Source of the DNA: Hellea sp039977295
GTDB lineage: Bacteria; Pseudomonadota; Alphaproteobacteria; Caulobacterales; Maricaulaceae
NCBI GenBank assembly: GCA_039977295.1
Contig: JBDWDN010000012.1
Coordinates: 62,001-126,000, forward strand
DNA length: 64,000 nucleotides
Direction of reading: 5' to 3'
A program made the translations under genes and the position numbers. The notes under the pieces are model-generated. The model ran no database searches. It saw nothing but the letters and a program-made list of their open reading frames with translations, and was not told the DNA's origin. Numbering within the stretch: the stretch's first letter is position 1; each line of letters begins with the position of its first letter. This document shows positions 17,847 through 26,806 of the stretch, piece after piece.

Positions 17847-18820
17847 TGGCGCTGTCACCGCCGTTCAAAACCCAGCTGAGAGCCTTGCGCACTGTGTTAA
17901 ATGAGCGCGTTGAAACGGTGCGCCATTCGCCCAGCGGGCTTGATACGGAGGCGTTTTCGGAATTTCTGGAACAAGGCTTAGATCCAATTGTGCGCGCCGC
18001 TGCGCAGACCTCGCCCGAGAGACTTCCTGTGATCGTCGATGAGCTTTTCACCATGGCGCTGAGTGTGGTCAGCACAAACCATGCGGGACCGGGCGCGCGG
18101 CAAGATTATGTGAATCAACTTTGGCGTGATGTTGCGCCGTCGCTCACGGCGCTCATCGCCCATGACCCGATTGAAAGCCTCGGCGCTTTGACCAATGCCA
18201 TGATTAAGGTGGCCGGTGATCGCGGCATTGATAGCGATGGGTGGCTCAAGCTTATCGGGGAGACCGCCCCGGACGCAGATAATGTCGCGGCGCTAAAATC
18301 GCTTGGCGTCATAGCGGCGTGGTGTTCGGGCGGGGTTAAGCTTCGCGGCGCAGCATTGGCGGCGGCTGACGGTTTGCCAGAGGATTTGGCGTGTAAGGCT
18401 GTCGGCGCGCCTAAGAGGGCAAAATGGGATGAGGTGCGGGGCCGCATTGAAGCGGATATGTGGTGGCGCCCTGATGGGGTAGGCAGCTCTGGTCATGTCG
18501 TGGGCGGCTTTGCGGGGTTTCGAGGTAGCTTTCTTGAACCGCCTCTTGTCGAGGCTGCGGAAGAAGGGTTCTGGGTTCTTAGCGGTGAGCGCTGTTTCCA
18601 CCTGATTGCAGACGGCTTTGGGGCCTATCTTGAGCCTGTTGATTTAGAGGCTTTTGAGACGACGGGAGCGCAAACGCATCCCAAGACAACTCATAACCCC
18701 GCTTGGGCTAAACTTTTTCCCGCTCAAGATTTAAGCCTCGCGCAGAACGCCCATAGCGTCGCGGCGAGTTCGCCCCATTCCTATTCCATCCATATTTCAC
18801 CGCTAATGGCGACCGCATGA
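17846..18820 (+). CDS. Unknown protein in the MoxR/VWA operon
   Basis: A 324-residue protein I do not recognise. The N-terminal half is helical (residues 1-200, with FLEQGLDPIVRAAAQTSPERLP and LGALTNAMIKVAGDRG). The C-terminal part has a beta-rich segment with Gly and Trp (MWWRPDGVGSSGHVVGGFAGFRGSFLEPPLVEAAEEGFWVLSGER, given as landmarks MWWRPDG and GGFAGFRG). Its start overlaps the ATPase stop and the next gene overlaps it by ATGA, so it is probably made in step with both. It may be an adaptor between ATPase and VWA protein. Confidence 0.7.
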   Translation: MALSPPFKTQLRALRTVLNERVETVRHSPSGLDTEAFSEFLEQGLDPIVRAAAQTSPERLPVIVDELFTMALSVVSTNHAGPGARQDYVNQLWRDVAPSLTALIAHDPIESLGALTNAMIKVAGDRGIDSDGWLKLIGETAPDADNVAALKSLGVIAAWCSGGVKLRGAALAAADGLPEDLACKAVGAPKRAKWDEVRGRIEADMWWRPDGVGSSGHVVGGFAGFRGSFLEPPLVEAAEEGFWVLSGERCFHLIADGFGAYLEPVDLEAFETTGAQTHPKTTHNPAWAKLFPAQDLSLAQNAHSVAASSPHSYSIHISPLMATA

Positions 18821-20583
18821 GCGGCGCCCTTTTAGAGAGATGGCAAGCCGCATGGCCTGAGGCGCTGACCCATTGGAGCAAATATACGCGGCTGCGCAGT
18901 CCTTTGCTTTGCGTGACAAGTGTGAGCGCCGCTAAGGAAGGGCTATCGGGCAGCTTTGCGATGATCCGCCTCAATGATAATAGCGTCGTGATTGATTTAG
19001 AGACCATCGCGCGCGTCGGCCTTGAAGATTACGCCGTAGAAATCCTCGCCCATGAAATTGGGCATCATATCCTCGCCCCCGCCAGCGCCGTGGATCATTT
19101 CCGGCTTTTGGCGCGTATGCGCAAGGGCTTGCCGACCCTCGAACAGCACGCCCCGATGCTGGCCAATCTCTATACGGATTTATTGATCAATGATCGGCTG
19201 CAACGCATATCTGACTTGCGCATGGATGAAGTCTATCGCCAGATGAAGCTTTACGGGGAGCGTAAGCAAGAGCGCGGCGTCAAGCCTGCGTCCAACACGC
19301 TCTGGATGCTTTATGTTGGAATCTATGAGCGCCTATGGCAGCTTGAGAAAGGCTCTCTGGGCGGGGCCGTGGATAATGTGGTAGAGGAAGGTAATGCGTG
19401 GCTGGGGGCGCGGCTCGTGCGCGTCTATGCGGATGAATGGCTGGTGGGGGGGGCGCGCTTTGCGGCTTTGGCGCTGCCTTACCTCGTCGATGATATTGAG
19501 CAAAACCGTCAAATGGAGAACTTGCTCGCCGATATCAAACATGCCGCGCAGGGCTGTGAGCCCGTTGGGATTATTCAGATTGAGGAGGGAGAAGGCGAGG
19601 CGATACATCCGTCTGATGATCCGTTCATTACGGGGGACGCTGTTGGAGACGGCGAAGACCAGATTGGGCATGGGAATGACGCCAAAAGCCAAGGCGGAGG
19701 TAAAGGACAGCTTCGTGAACCCTTTGAATATGGCGAAATCTTAAAAGCGGCGGGCGTGGATTTAAACGAAGAGCAATTGGCGGGGCGCTATTATCGTGAA
19801 CTGGCTTTGCCGCATCTTATCGCCTATCCTGCTAAGCTCTCTGATGCGGCGTCGGAGCCGCAATTAGAAGGCTTTGACCCGTGGGATATCGGAGAGCCCT
19901 TTGACGAGATTGACTGGCTCGGAACGCTCACCCAATCCCCTGTGCCAATTCCAGGCACAACGATTGTGAAACGCCATATGGGGTTGCAGCCGGGAAAAGA
20001 CAGGGCGCGTATTCCGCCAGATTTGGATATCTATGTGGATAGTTCAGGCTCTATGCCCAATCCTCGCCAGCAAATATCTTACCTGACATTGGCAGGCGCT
20101 ATCATTGCGCTATCGGCGTTGAAAGCGGGCGCGCAGGTTCAGGCCACATTATGGAGCGGGCCTCGGCAATGCCTCAGCACGAATGGGTTTGTGCGCAAAG
20201 AGAACGCTATCTTGGCGGTGCTGACAGGATATTTTGGCGGCTCCACCTCCTTTCCCATTCACCACATGCGGGACACCTATGCCGCGCGCAAAGCACATAG
20301 TCCCGATGCGCATATTTTGATGATTTCTGATGATGGTATCTCGACCATGTTTGATAATGATGAGCGCGGAAATTCAGGGTGGGATGTGACGCAGGCCGCG
20401 CTTGATATTGCTAAAGGGGGCGGGACGATGGCGCTGAACCTTTGGACCGATATTGATAAATTGCCCTGGAGCCGAAAGGCTATTGATGGGCAGGGCTGGG
20501 ATATTCATACGGTTCGTGATTTTGCGCAATTGGTCGATTTCTCCCGCGCTTTTGCGGCTCGCACATATGGAGGCTCGGGATGA
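18817..20583 (+). CDS. HExxH metallopeptidase-like/VWA fusion protein (DUF2201-like)
   Basis: 588 residues. The N-terminal domain carries HEIGHH (residues 79-84), a zincin motif, followed by NLYTDLLINDRLQR, a plausible third-ligand region. An acidic Gly-rich linker lies near residues 250-295. The C-terminal VWA domain starts with DLDIYVDSSGSM (MIDAS DxSxS at 408-412) and continues with GGSTSFPI (Thr/Ser MIDAS residue) and HILMISDDG (MIDAS Asp). Metallopeptidase-like plus VWA is the DUF2201 arrangement, known to accompany MoxR ATPases. Whether it is an active protease is unknown, but HExxH is intact. It overlaps both neighbours by ATGA. Confidence 0.85.
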   Translation: MSGALLERWQAAWPEALTHWSKYTRLRSPLLCVTSVSAAKEGLSGSFAMIRLNDNSVVIDLETIARVGLEDYAVEILAHEIGHHILAPASAVDHFRLLARMRKGLPTLEQHAPMLANLYTDLLINDRLQRISDLRMDEVYRQMKLYGERKQERGVKPASNTLWMLYVGIYERLWQLEKGSLGGAVDNVVEEGNAWLGARLVRVYADEWLVGGARFAALALPYLVDDIEQNRQMENLLADIKHAAQGCEPVGIIQIEEGEGEAIHPSDDPFITGDAVGDGEDQIGHGNDAKSQGGGKGQLREPFEYGEILKAAGVDLNEEQLAGRYYRELALPHLIAYPAKLSDAASEPQLEGFDPWDIGEPFDEIDWLGTLTQSPVPIPGTTIVKRHMGLQPGKDRARIPPDLDIYVDSSGSMPNPRQQISYLTLAGAIIALSALKAGAQVQATLWSGPRQCLSTNGFVRKENAILAVLTGYFGGSTSFPIHHMRDTYAARKAHSPDAHILMISDDGISTMFDNDERGNSGWDVTQAALDIAKGGGTMALNLWTDIDKLPWSRKAIDGQGWDIHTVRDFAQLVDFSRAFAARTYGGSG

Positions 20584-21158
20584 AACGTGAAGGGCCGCCG
20601 CTAGAAATCTTGCTTAGGCGATTGGCCGAGACGCCGCCCGAGTTCATGCAAGAGCCGCGCATTGGCGGGCGAGCGCAAGTCGTTGTCCCGGCATTGGTGA
20701 ATGATTGCGTCGCTTATTTTGGCGCGCCGGCGCGGGCGGATACACTTGCGCAGTTTAATACAGATGATCCACGGCTGCGTCCGAAGTTGCAGCTTGTCAT
20801 GGTTTTGGTCTGGCTGCTCCGACATCCTGTTCTTAAAACTTTTGATCTTTCATCGGGCGATGTTCTATCCGTGCTGGAGGGTGTCCCTGCGGCGTTAGGG
20901 GCGTCCAATGCCGCCATTTATATCGAAGACCCTGAACGGAGAGAAGAACTGGCGCGGACGGTGCTGGCGCAATTTAAGCTGCGCCCCGAAGGGGAGAGCG
21001 AAAAGCAGGCCGCTGACCGCCTGATGGCGATCAGTGCGTCTGAACGCAAACGCCTGTTACGGGCTAGCCGAGACGCCGAGAGACGGGCGCGAGAAGTGCG
21101 CGAAGCCTTGGCCCGCAAAGCCGCCAGAGAGTCTGCGGATAAATGGACGCGGGAATAA
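20580..21158 (+). CDS. Unknown Arg/Glu-rich protein in the MoxR/VWA operon
   Basis: A 192-residue protein. The first ~120 residues look globular (PEFMQEPRIGGRAQVVVPALVNDCV; LQLVMVLVWLLRHPVLKTF), and the last ~50 form a highly charged helix (ASRDAERRAREVREALARKAARESADK). No family recognised. ATGA coupling to the VWA gene and TAATG coupling to the AMP-ligase gene place it firmly in the operon; it may bridge complex components. Confidence 0.7.
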   Translation: MKREGPPLEILLRRLAETPPEFMQEPRIGGRAQVVVPALVNDCVAYFGAPARADTLAQFNTDDPRLRPKLQLVMVLVWLLRHPVLKTFDLSSGDVLSVLEGVPAALGASNAAIYIEDPERREELARTVLAQFKLRPEGESEKQAADRLMAISASERKRLLRASRDAERRAREVREALARKAARESADKWTRE

Positions 21159-22492
21159 TGGCGTTAGGACTTGATGAAACGCCAACGGATCAAGACCGCT
21201 ATCCAACCCTAAGCGATGCAGGGCGAGACACATTGCGCAAGATGAGGGAACATCCCGCCGCGCCCATCTTTCGCAATCAAAGTGGCAATCGCCTGACGGT
21301 TGAGGACCTGCAGGATTTAGAGCGCTTTGAGGCTCAGCTTCAAACGGCGAAAGCTGTAACGGCAATGCCGAGCTGGATGTCAGAATTTATTGAACAGACT
21401 TATCAGGATGTTCCCTATTATCGTCAATTCGGCGCGCGGCAAAACTTCGAAGATGTGCAGCCTATTTCGCGCGCGGACCTGTCGCGCGATGTCGCGCAAT
21501 TTGTGCCCGATAGCGTGGACCTGTCGCGTATGATGCATTTTCAAACCAGCGGGACAACGGGGCATCCGCTATTTGTACCGTCCCATCCGCAAGTCGCAGG
21601 ACGTTATCTTTCTTTTCATAAACGCGCGCTCTCGCGTTTCGGTATTACGCCGCAAGCAGGGCCCGGAGAGGTGGGCGCCATATTGCTGGGCTATCAGGCG
21701 CGTTGTTTTACTTATGTCTCGGTGACCCCGCAAATGGGCGAGTCGGGATTGGCGAAGATAAATTTACATCCCAATGATTGGAAACAGCCCCGCGACCGCG
21801 CGGCCTATTTAGAAGCGATGGCCGCCGAGATTGTCACAGGTGATCCGATTTCTTTTGAAGCTTTGCTGGACGTAGACGCAAGGCTATTCCCTAAGGCTTT
21901 AATCTCTGTGGCCATGATGTTGCCGCGGGGCTTACGCGCGGCGCTCGAGGCGCGGTTCGGCTGTCCTGTGCTGGATATCTACTCTATGAATGAAGTCGGC
22001 CCCATCGCGCTATTTGATCCTGACGTCGGCGGTCATGTATTGCTCCAAGACCGGCTTTATGTGGAGGTCTTGGATGATGATGATCAGCCCATTGCTGATG
22101 GGGAGCGCGGAGAGATCACGGTGACAGGCGGCTTTAATTTTTGCTTGCCGCTCCTGCGCTATAAAACGGGGGACTTTGGACGGCTAGGGAGCGCGAATAG
22201 TGTGCCTGTGATTTATGAGCTAGAAGCGAGACGGCCTATTCGCTTCCTAACGGCGAGCGGGGAGTGGATCAACAATGTCGACATCACCCATGCCATGGCG
22301 GGGCTTAGGGCGTCGAGATATTGTTTGCATCAGCAAGGTGATAAGGGATTGGTTTTGAGGCTGCCTGATAGGGCGATGGGTGAAGCGGATAAGGCAAGGG
22401 CGATTTTGGGCGGCGTTATGGGGGCTCTGCCGCTGTCTATTAAAGTTATAGAAACGGACGATAAGCAGCTTCAGTATACGTCGGAGTTGTAA
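21158..22492 (+). CDS. PaaK-like adenylate-forming ligase
   Basis: About 444 residues. ANL-family signatures are clear: P-loop FQTSGTTGHPLFVPS, A4/A5-like DIYSMNEVGPIALFDP, and A7-A8-like RYKTGDFGRLG. The overall shape is that of phenylacetate-CoA ligase, with a short C-terminal domain. It would activate a carboxylate as an acyl-adenylate and pass it to CoA or another acceptor. The ATG at 21158 overlaps the upstream stop as TAATG, like other joins in this operon; ATG 21143 is an alternative. A ligase at the end of a MoxR/VWA operon is unusual. Confidence 0.82.
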   Translation: MALGLDETPTDQDRYPTLSDAGRDTLRKMREHPAAPIFRNQSGNRLTVEDLQDLERFEAQLQTAKAVTAMPSWMSEFIEQTYQDVPYYRQFGARQNFEDVQPISRADLSRDVAQFVPDSVDLSRMMHFQTSGTTGHPLFVPSHPQVAGRYLSFHKRALSRFGITPQAGPGEVGAILLGYQARCFTYVSVTPQMGESGLAKINLHPNDWKQPRDRAAYLEAMAAEIVTGDPISFEALLDVDARLFPKALISVAMMLPRGLRAALEARFGCPVLDIYSMNEVGPIALFDPDVGGHVLLQDRLYVEVLDDDDQPIADGERGEITVTGGFNFCLPLLRYKTGDFGRLGSANSVPVIYELEARRPIRFLTASGEWINNVDITHAMAGLRASRYCLHQQGDKGLVLRLPDRAMGEADKARAILGGVMGALPLSIKVIETDDKQLQYTSEL

Positions 22493-22518
22493 CTTGGGGA
22501 GTGAGGATATTGGGCACT

Positions 22519-22550
22519 ATGGGTTGCCCGATCAAGTCGGGCAATGACGG
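22519..22550. repeat. Hairpin-forming intergenic element (TTGCCCGA type)
   Basis: TTGCCCGA (22524-22531) and TCGGGCAA (22537-22544) form an 8-bp stem, framed by ATGGG and TGACGG. A longer, diverged relative sits at 25696-25750. Palindromic elements of this type between convergent genes are common in Alphaproteobacteria and may aid termination. Confidence 0.6.
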
Positions 22551-22642
22551 GGGGTGAACGATGTTCGTCACGTCACGATTAAATTGCCGGCTCGCATATC
22601 TCTTAGATGGCGCGATCTACGCCTTGCTAGGAATTAAATCGC

Positions 22643-23386
22643 CTACGCCCACCCCGCTTCTTTCACCGCCTTGCTGCCATTGCGGCTGACGGGGGCGGTT
22701 ATGCCGTTTCTTAGGGTTAGGCTTGTTTTGCCGTCTTTGCGGTTTACGCGCTCGACACCTGCTTCTGCCACCCACCAGGAGCGGTGAGGGGTCAGGCCAG
22801 GTAGTGGCTTGGTTTCTTTGACCGCGTCTGAGAGGCGCATGAGGATCATCTCCTCGCCGCTAGATGTGTAGATGCGCACATAGTGGTCTTCTGAGACTAT
22901 GGCGTAAATCTCGGCTTGGCGCAGTTTTGGCGCGAGGCGTTCATAGAGGGCAGGGCGCGTATTGGCCGCGTTTTGCGCGGGCATGTTTAACGCGGTTTCG
23001 CTAAGATCATTACGGCTTCGCAAAATCCCGCCAACGCCTGAAATCACAATAGCGATCACCCAGATATAAAAAATGTTGATGGCGAAGCTGATCAGATTTG
23101 GCGGCATTTGCATCGCGAACAGAAAGGCTGCGACGAAGATTGTCGCGCCGACGGATTGCGCCAAAACGATTTGCCACATCTTGGGACGCAATTTCAATTT
23201 TTGGGCGATGAACTCAAATAAAGCTGCGCCGAAACCGCCAGCTACACAGAGGCCAATCCAATAGGCAAAACGCTTGGCCATTGGAAAACTATCCGTATGG
23301 AAGGGCGCTAAAATAGATAAAACGATACCCGCGACGACAGGGATTAAAATGAACCGCATAAATGTTTTTTGTGCAGATTGAAGCAA
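22643..23386 (-). CDS. Membrane-anchored LytTR transcriptional regulator (paralogue)
   Basis: 247 residues with four membrane segments (about 10-30, 36-58, 70-90 and 100-125) and a C-terminal LytTR domain containing AEIYAIVSEDHYVRIYTSSGEEMILMRLSDA (landmarks SEDHYVRIY, EMILMRLSDA) and PHRSWWVAEAG. It shares layout and motifs with the gene at 6232-7077. TTG 23386 is preceded by AGGATAACG and is preferred to the internal ATG, which has no RBS. It probably relays a membrane signal to a promoter; targets are unknown. Confidence 0.87.
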   Translation of the reverse strand: MLQSAQKTFMRFILIPVVAGIVLSILAPFHTDSFPMAKRFAYWIGLCVAGGFGAALFEFIAQKLKLRPKMWQIVLAQSVGATIFVAAFLFAMQMPPNLISFAINIFYIWVIAIVISGVGGILRSRNDLSETALNMPAQNAANTRPALYERLAPKLRQAEIYAIVSEDHYVRIYTSSGEEMILMRLSDAVKETKPLPGLTPHRSWWVAEAGVERVNRKDGKTSLTLRNGITAPVSRNGSKAVKEAGWA

Positions 23387-23608
23387 GGTCGTTATCCTGT
23401 TTAGACAAGTGTTATTCGCGTATCGTGAACTGTAAAGCGTTTGTTTTCAAGCCCCTAAAGGGACGTTCGCGTATCGCGATTGGTAATTTCCTGCCATCCG
23501 CGAAGCGTTCATGGCGGTTTGCGTAAGAGCGCTTTTAATCCCGCAAACCTTCCGTCACTTTGACCTTAAGCCGAATGGTCGGCGCGTTAAATAATGAAAG
23601 AGTTCACG

Positions 23609-24085
23609 ATGAAAACGATTTTAAAGACAAGTCTTATAGCCGCTATTTTAACCGTAACAGCCTGCACACATTCAGTGTCTTCTACAGAGACGGACGTTCC
23701 TGCCGCCGCTTCTTTAGAAACTGCCCCAGGGATGCTGAAGGTCACTGTCGATGGTTATAAAGAGCAAGAGGGCGTTATCTCAGCCGCGCTTTTTAATGAA
23801 GCGGGATATAATGGCAAAGCCGCGCCTGTTCGCGGAATGAGCGTCGATGTGGCGGGAGAGAGCGTCACCCTTACATTCCAAGGTCTCGCTGCGGGTGAAT
23901 ACGGCATTAAGCTCTATCACGACATAGATAAAAACGGCGAGATGAACACCAATGCTTTTGGATTGCCGACTGAGCCTTATGCCTTTTCAAATAATGCGCT
24001 CGGCAGCATGGGCCCTGCAAAATGGGATGCCGCGAAGTTCACCGTGACAGAAGCAGGAACGGTTACGTCCATTAGCTTCAAGTAA
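23609..24085 (+). CDS. DUF2141 lipoprotein
   Basis: 158 residues from ATG 23609 (AAGAG upstream; an ATG five codons earlier lacks an RBS). Lipobox VTAC follows a hydrophobic signal. The DUF2141 pattern is clear: GVISAALFNEAGY, LAAGEYGIKLYHDIDKNGEMNTNAFGLPTEPYAFSNNA (landmarks YGIKLYHDIDKNGEMN and GLPTEPYAFSNNA). The family is secreted and of unknown function. It lies 53 bases ahead of the carotenoid oxygenase gene, so co-transcription is possible. Confidence 0.88.
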   Translation: MKTILKTSLIAAILTVTACTHSVSSTETDVPAAASLETAPGMLKVTVDGYKEQEGVISAALFNEAGYNGKAAPVRGMSVDVAGESVTLTFQGLAAGEYGIKLYHDIDKNGEMNTNAFGLPTEPYAFSNNALGSMGPAKWDAAKFTVTEAGTVTSISFK

Positions 24086-24138
24086 CGCCGCATCACTCAC
24101 ACCCAACCCAAGACAACTTAGATTTAGAAAGCCACGCC

Positions 24139-25620
24139 ATGACACATCTATCCCGCCGCCATATGTTACAAAGCCTCACTGCCATTGGCGGGTTAGCGGC
24201 TATGTCCAGCCCTGCCTTGTCTAAGGCTGCGGCCCCATTATCCCCTGATTGGGCGCTGGGATGGCGTAACCCGATTAAACATCAATTGGCGACGCCAAAG
24301 TTAAAATTGGTGTCCGGTAAAATGCCAAAGGGCTTATCAGGGACGCTTTATCGCAATGGCCCTGCCGTCCAAGAGCGCGGCGGGTTTCGGATGAACCATT
24401 GGTTTGATGGTGACGGCATGGTGCAGCGTTTCCATCTCTCGGATGAAGGTGTGTCTCATACGGGGCGCATGGTCGAAACAGAGACTTATCTGACCAGCGA
24501 GAAAGAGGGCCGGATGACGGGGGGTGGTTTTGGGACGCGGGTTCCCAATCCAGCGCCAGTCACGGGGCCAGATTCTCTTAACGCTGCCAACACATCTGTG
24601 CTGCCCGTCGATGGAGAGCTCTTAGCGCTTTGGGAAGGGGGCTCTGCTCATCGCTTGGACCCTAAGACGCTCGAGACGCGCGGGGTGAAAACATGGGGCG
24701 CGGATATGGCCGGCATGCCGTTTTCTGCCCATCCCAAGGTGGATTTGGACGGGACTGTTTGGAATTTTGGCCAAGATGTTTTTGGTAAACGCCTTATCAT
24801 TTACCGCATTAAACCTGACGGAAGTTTGCATAGCCTCAAACTCATCAATGATATTCCAGGCGGGATGATCCATGATTTTTGTATCACGGAGCGGCACTTA
24901 ATATTTGTCGCGCCGTCCTTTAGGGCCGTTAAATCAAGCCGTGTTTACTTAGGCCGGTTTGAATATCAAAAAGACGCACCGCAACATGTGGTAGTTTTGG
25001 ATAAGGATGATTTAACCAAGCGCAGAGACTTTGAACTGCCCCCAGGATTTCAGTTCCATTACGGCAATGCCTATGAAGAGGCTAATGGTGATATTCGGTT
25101 TAGCGTTTGTACGGGCGATGACAAATTTGTCTCTCAAGGGGCCAAAGATGTCATGCGCGGCAAAGCCCCAGAGGATAGCCCCGTACGTCTGGTCCATGCT
25201 GTTTTGAAAAAGGATGGCACAGCTAAGCTTGCGGATGAAATTATGGAGATGGCGGATCATGAGTTTCCGCAATTTAACCAGAGTTTTACAGGGCGTAAGG
25301 CGCGCTATCTTTATACTGTTGGCTCTACCCATAAAGGACGCCCCGGTCAAAGCGCTATTCTTAAGCACGATCTGGAAACGGGCGATATTCAGAGCCATGA
25401 TTACGGCGTGAAGGCTTTTGCCGAAGAGCATTTATTTGTCAGTAAAGGCGAGGCGGCTGAAGATGCAGGCTGGCTCATAGGAACAAGCTTGGATTATGCG
25501 GCCAAGGTCACGCGGCTCAACGTGCTGGACGCGCAAAATGTCGAAGACGGGCCCGTGGCGGAGTTTGAGTTGCCTTACGCATTGCCGCTGGGCTTTCACG
25601 GCGCTTGGCTTGGGGCGTAG
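24139..25620 (+). CDS. Carotenoid cleavage oxygenase (RPE65/apocarotenoid oxygenase family)
   Basis: 493 residues with an N-terminal twin-arginine signal (SRRHMLQSL, then a hydrophobic stretch and ALSKA cleavage site). Family signatures include GTLYRNGPAVQERGG, HWFDGDGMVQRF, the metal-ligand contexts FSAHPKVD and GGMIHDFCITE, FQFHYGNAYEE, and the final GFHGAW. The four His fit the Fe(II) site of a seven-bladed propeller. It would cleave carotenoids or apocarotenoids, or lignostilbene-like substrates, probably after Tat export. Confidence 0.92.
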   Translation: MTHLSRRHMLQSLTAIGGLAAMSSPALSKAAAPLSPDWALGWRNPIKHQLATPKLKLVSGKMPKGLSGTLYRNGPAVQERGGFRMNHWFDGDGMVQRFHLSDEGVSHTGRMVETETYLTSEKEGRMTGGGFGTRVPNPAPVTGPDSLNAANTSVLPVDGELLALWEGGSAHRLDPKTLETRGVKTWGADMAGMPFSAHPKVDLDGTVWNFGQDVFGKRLIIYRIKPDGSLHSLKLINDIPGGMIHDFCITERHLIFVAPSFRAVKSSRVYLGRFEYQKDAPQHVVVLDKDDLTKRRDFELPPGFQFHYGNAYEEANGDIRFSVCTGDDKFVSQGAKDVMRGKAPEDSPVRLVHAVLKKDGTAKLADEIMEMADHEFPQFNQSFTGRKARYLYTVGSTHKGRPGQSAILKHDLETGDIQSHDYGVKAFAEEHLFVSKGEAAEDAGWLIGTSLDYAAKVTRLNVLDAQNVEDGPVAEFELPYALPLGFHGAWLGA

Positions 25621-25928
25621 GCGGAGACGGCCTCGATACCCGCAGGCTAATTCGCAAAGGGCATGTGTCCTATCATCACTCGGTGGGTATCTACCATGGG
25701 TTGCCCGGTTATGTTGTTTGCAAGACAAATAACGGACCGGACAATGACGGGAGGGGAGGGTGAAAAATTACGGGGACAAAGTTTGGGGGTGGTATGTGCG
25801 CCCCAAACAGTTACGCACATAATTCGCCCCGATTGACGCAGGCGCCTTTGCCTTTTCTCTTCTTTCGCTCCAGATATTAAATCTGTTCATGATTTGTTCG
25901 ATATGGTTTAATTCAAAGGAGATACTCT
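25621..25928. other. Intergenic region with diverged palindromic element
   Basis: 308 bases without a gene. At 25696-25750 lies ATGGGTTGCCCGG...CCGGACAATGACGG, a longer relative of the element at 22519-22550, with complementary arms around GTTATGTTGTTTGC. The last 25 bases contain RBS AAAGGAGA for the next gene. Nothing else is recognised. Confidence 0.5.
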
Positions 25929-26519
25929 ATGGCCCGTTCTAATTCTAAACGAAAACCAACTAAGATACAGCTTACGGCGACGCAGATTGCAGCTGAGGAG
26001 ACTGTTACTAAGGCTATGCGCCAGCATGGGGAGTTTGACCGGGTTTGCTTTGCTGAGCGTAGTGAAAAGACGGGCGCGGATTTGGATGGGCACCGCATGG
26101 TGCGCCGCGCGCCTGTGACGGGACTGCGCCGTATCACCCTAGAGCCTTATCAGATTGCGGCGGCCAATGCTTATGACGCCGCCTATCTTTCAAGCCTGGG
26201 CGCGTGTAATCATGAGCTTAAGCCGTTCATTGATAAGACCCGGGTGAACAATATGGTGATTGCTTTTGAGGGCGGCGCGCAAATAGCCGCAGTTAAGCGG
26301 CATCTCTTACTGGTCGGTAGTGACAGCAGTGGTAAAGGGACCGGTAATGGCCGCGGGGTTTTGCTTTGCGGCTTGCTGCGAAAACTGTTTGAGACGCACC
26401 GCGATGACAGTTTGCGGGTGATTAGCGGGAGCAAGAAGGGCGCCGAGCGGAATGTGAAGCGGGTCAAAGAATTGCTGGATGAGTTGGCTGTTGTGTTTGG
26501 GATTAAGAGCATGGGGTAA
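25929..26519 (+). CDS. Hypothetical protein
   Basis: A 196-residue basic protein with a strong RBS (AAAGGAGA). The N-terminus is Lys/Arg-rich, the middle is helical (EPYQIAAANAYDAAYLSSLG), there is a Gly-rich loop SDSSGKGTGNGRG, and the end is ERNVKRVKELLDELAVVFGIK. The Gly-rich stretch is not a canonical Walker A. No family recognised; the basic helical make-up would suit nucleic-acid binding, which is only a guess. Confidence 0.6.
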   Translation: MARSNSKRKPTKIQLTATQIAAEETVTKAMRQHGEFDRVCFAERSEKTGADLDGHRMVRRAPVTGLRRITLEPYQIAAANAYDAAYLSSLGACNHELKPFIDKTRVNNMVIAFEGGAQIAAVKRHLLLVGSDSSGKGTGNGRGVLLCGLLRKLFETHRDDSLRVISGSKKGAERNVKRVKELLDELAVVFGIKSMG

Positions 26520-26534
26520 AACCTATGACCCCGG

Positions 26535-26562
26535 TCACCCCGTCGCATGACGGGGCCCATCA
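26535..26562. repeat. REP-like palindromic repeat, copy 1 (inverted)
   Basis: The stretch holds CCCCGTCGCATGACGGGG followed by CCCATCA. It is the reverse complement of the core in the three copies at 26583, 27153 and 29531, with two changes. With copy 2, 20 bases away, it makes a divergent pair like a BIME. Confidence 0.75.
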
Positions 26563-26582
26563 TGAGGTTAAGCTCTTGTGGA

Positions 26583-26625
26583 AGACGTTGGGTAATGGGT
26601 CCCGTCATGCGACGGGATGAATGGA
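26583..26625. repeat. REP-like palindromic repeat, copy 2
   Basis: A 43-base element with hairpin core CCCGTCATGCGACGGG. It is identical to copy 3 (27153-27195) except for one base over the full 43, and shares the inner part with copy 4. It follows the hypothetical gene ending at 26519. Confidence 0.8.
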
Positions 26626-26806
26626 GAGGTGAGGGTGAGCGGTCCCAATTTTCATTGGGATGCACGGAAGAGTGAGTGGGAAATACTTATTCAAGCAATG
26701 TATGAAAGTCTGTTTGGCATTTTTGGCGACTGAACTATGATGCCTGAGTTGTGTCCAGAGAACTACCTTAACAGAATGTCGCTAAACTACGAGACTGAAC
26801 GATAAA

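Noticed and set aside
26210..26665. A 151-codon minus-strand frame over the hypothetical gene and REP element.
   Set aside because: It crosses the palindromic repeats and runs opposite a plus-strand gene with a strong RBS.
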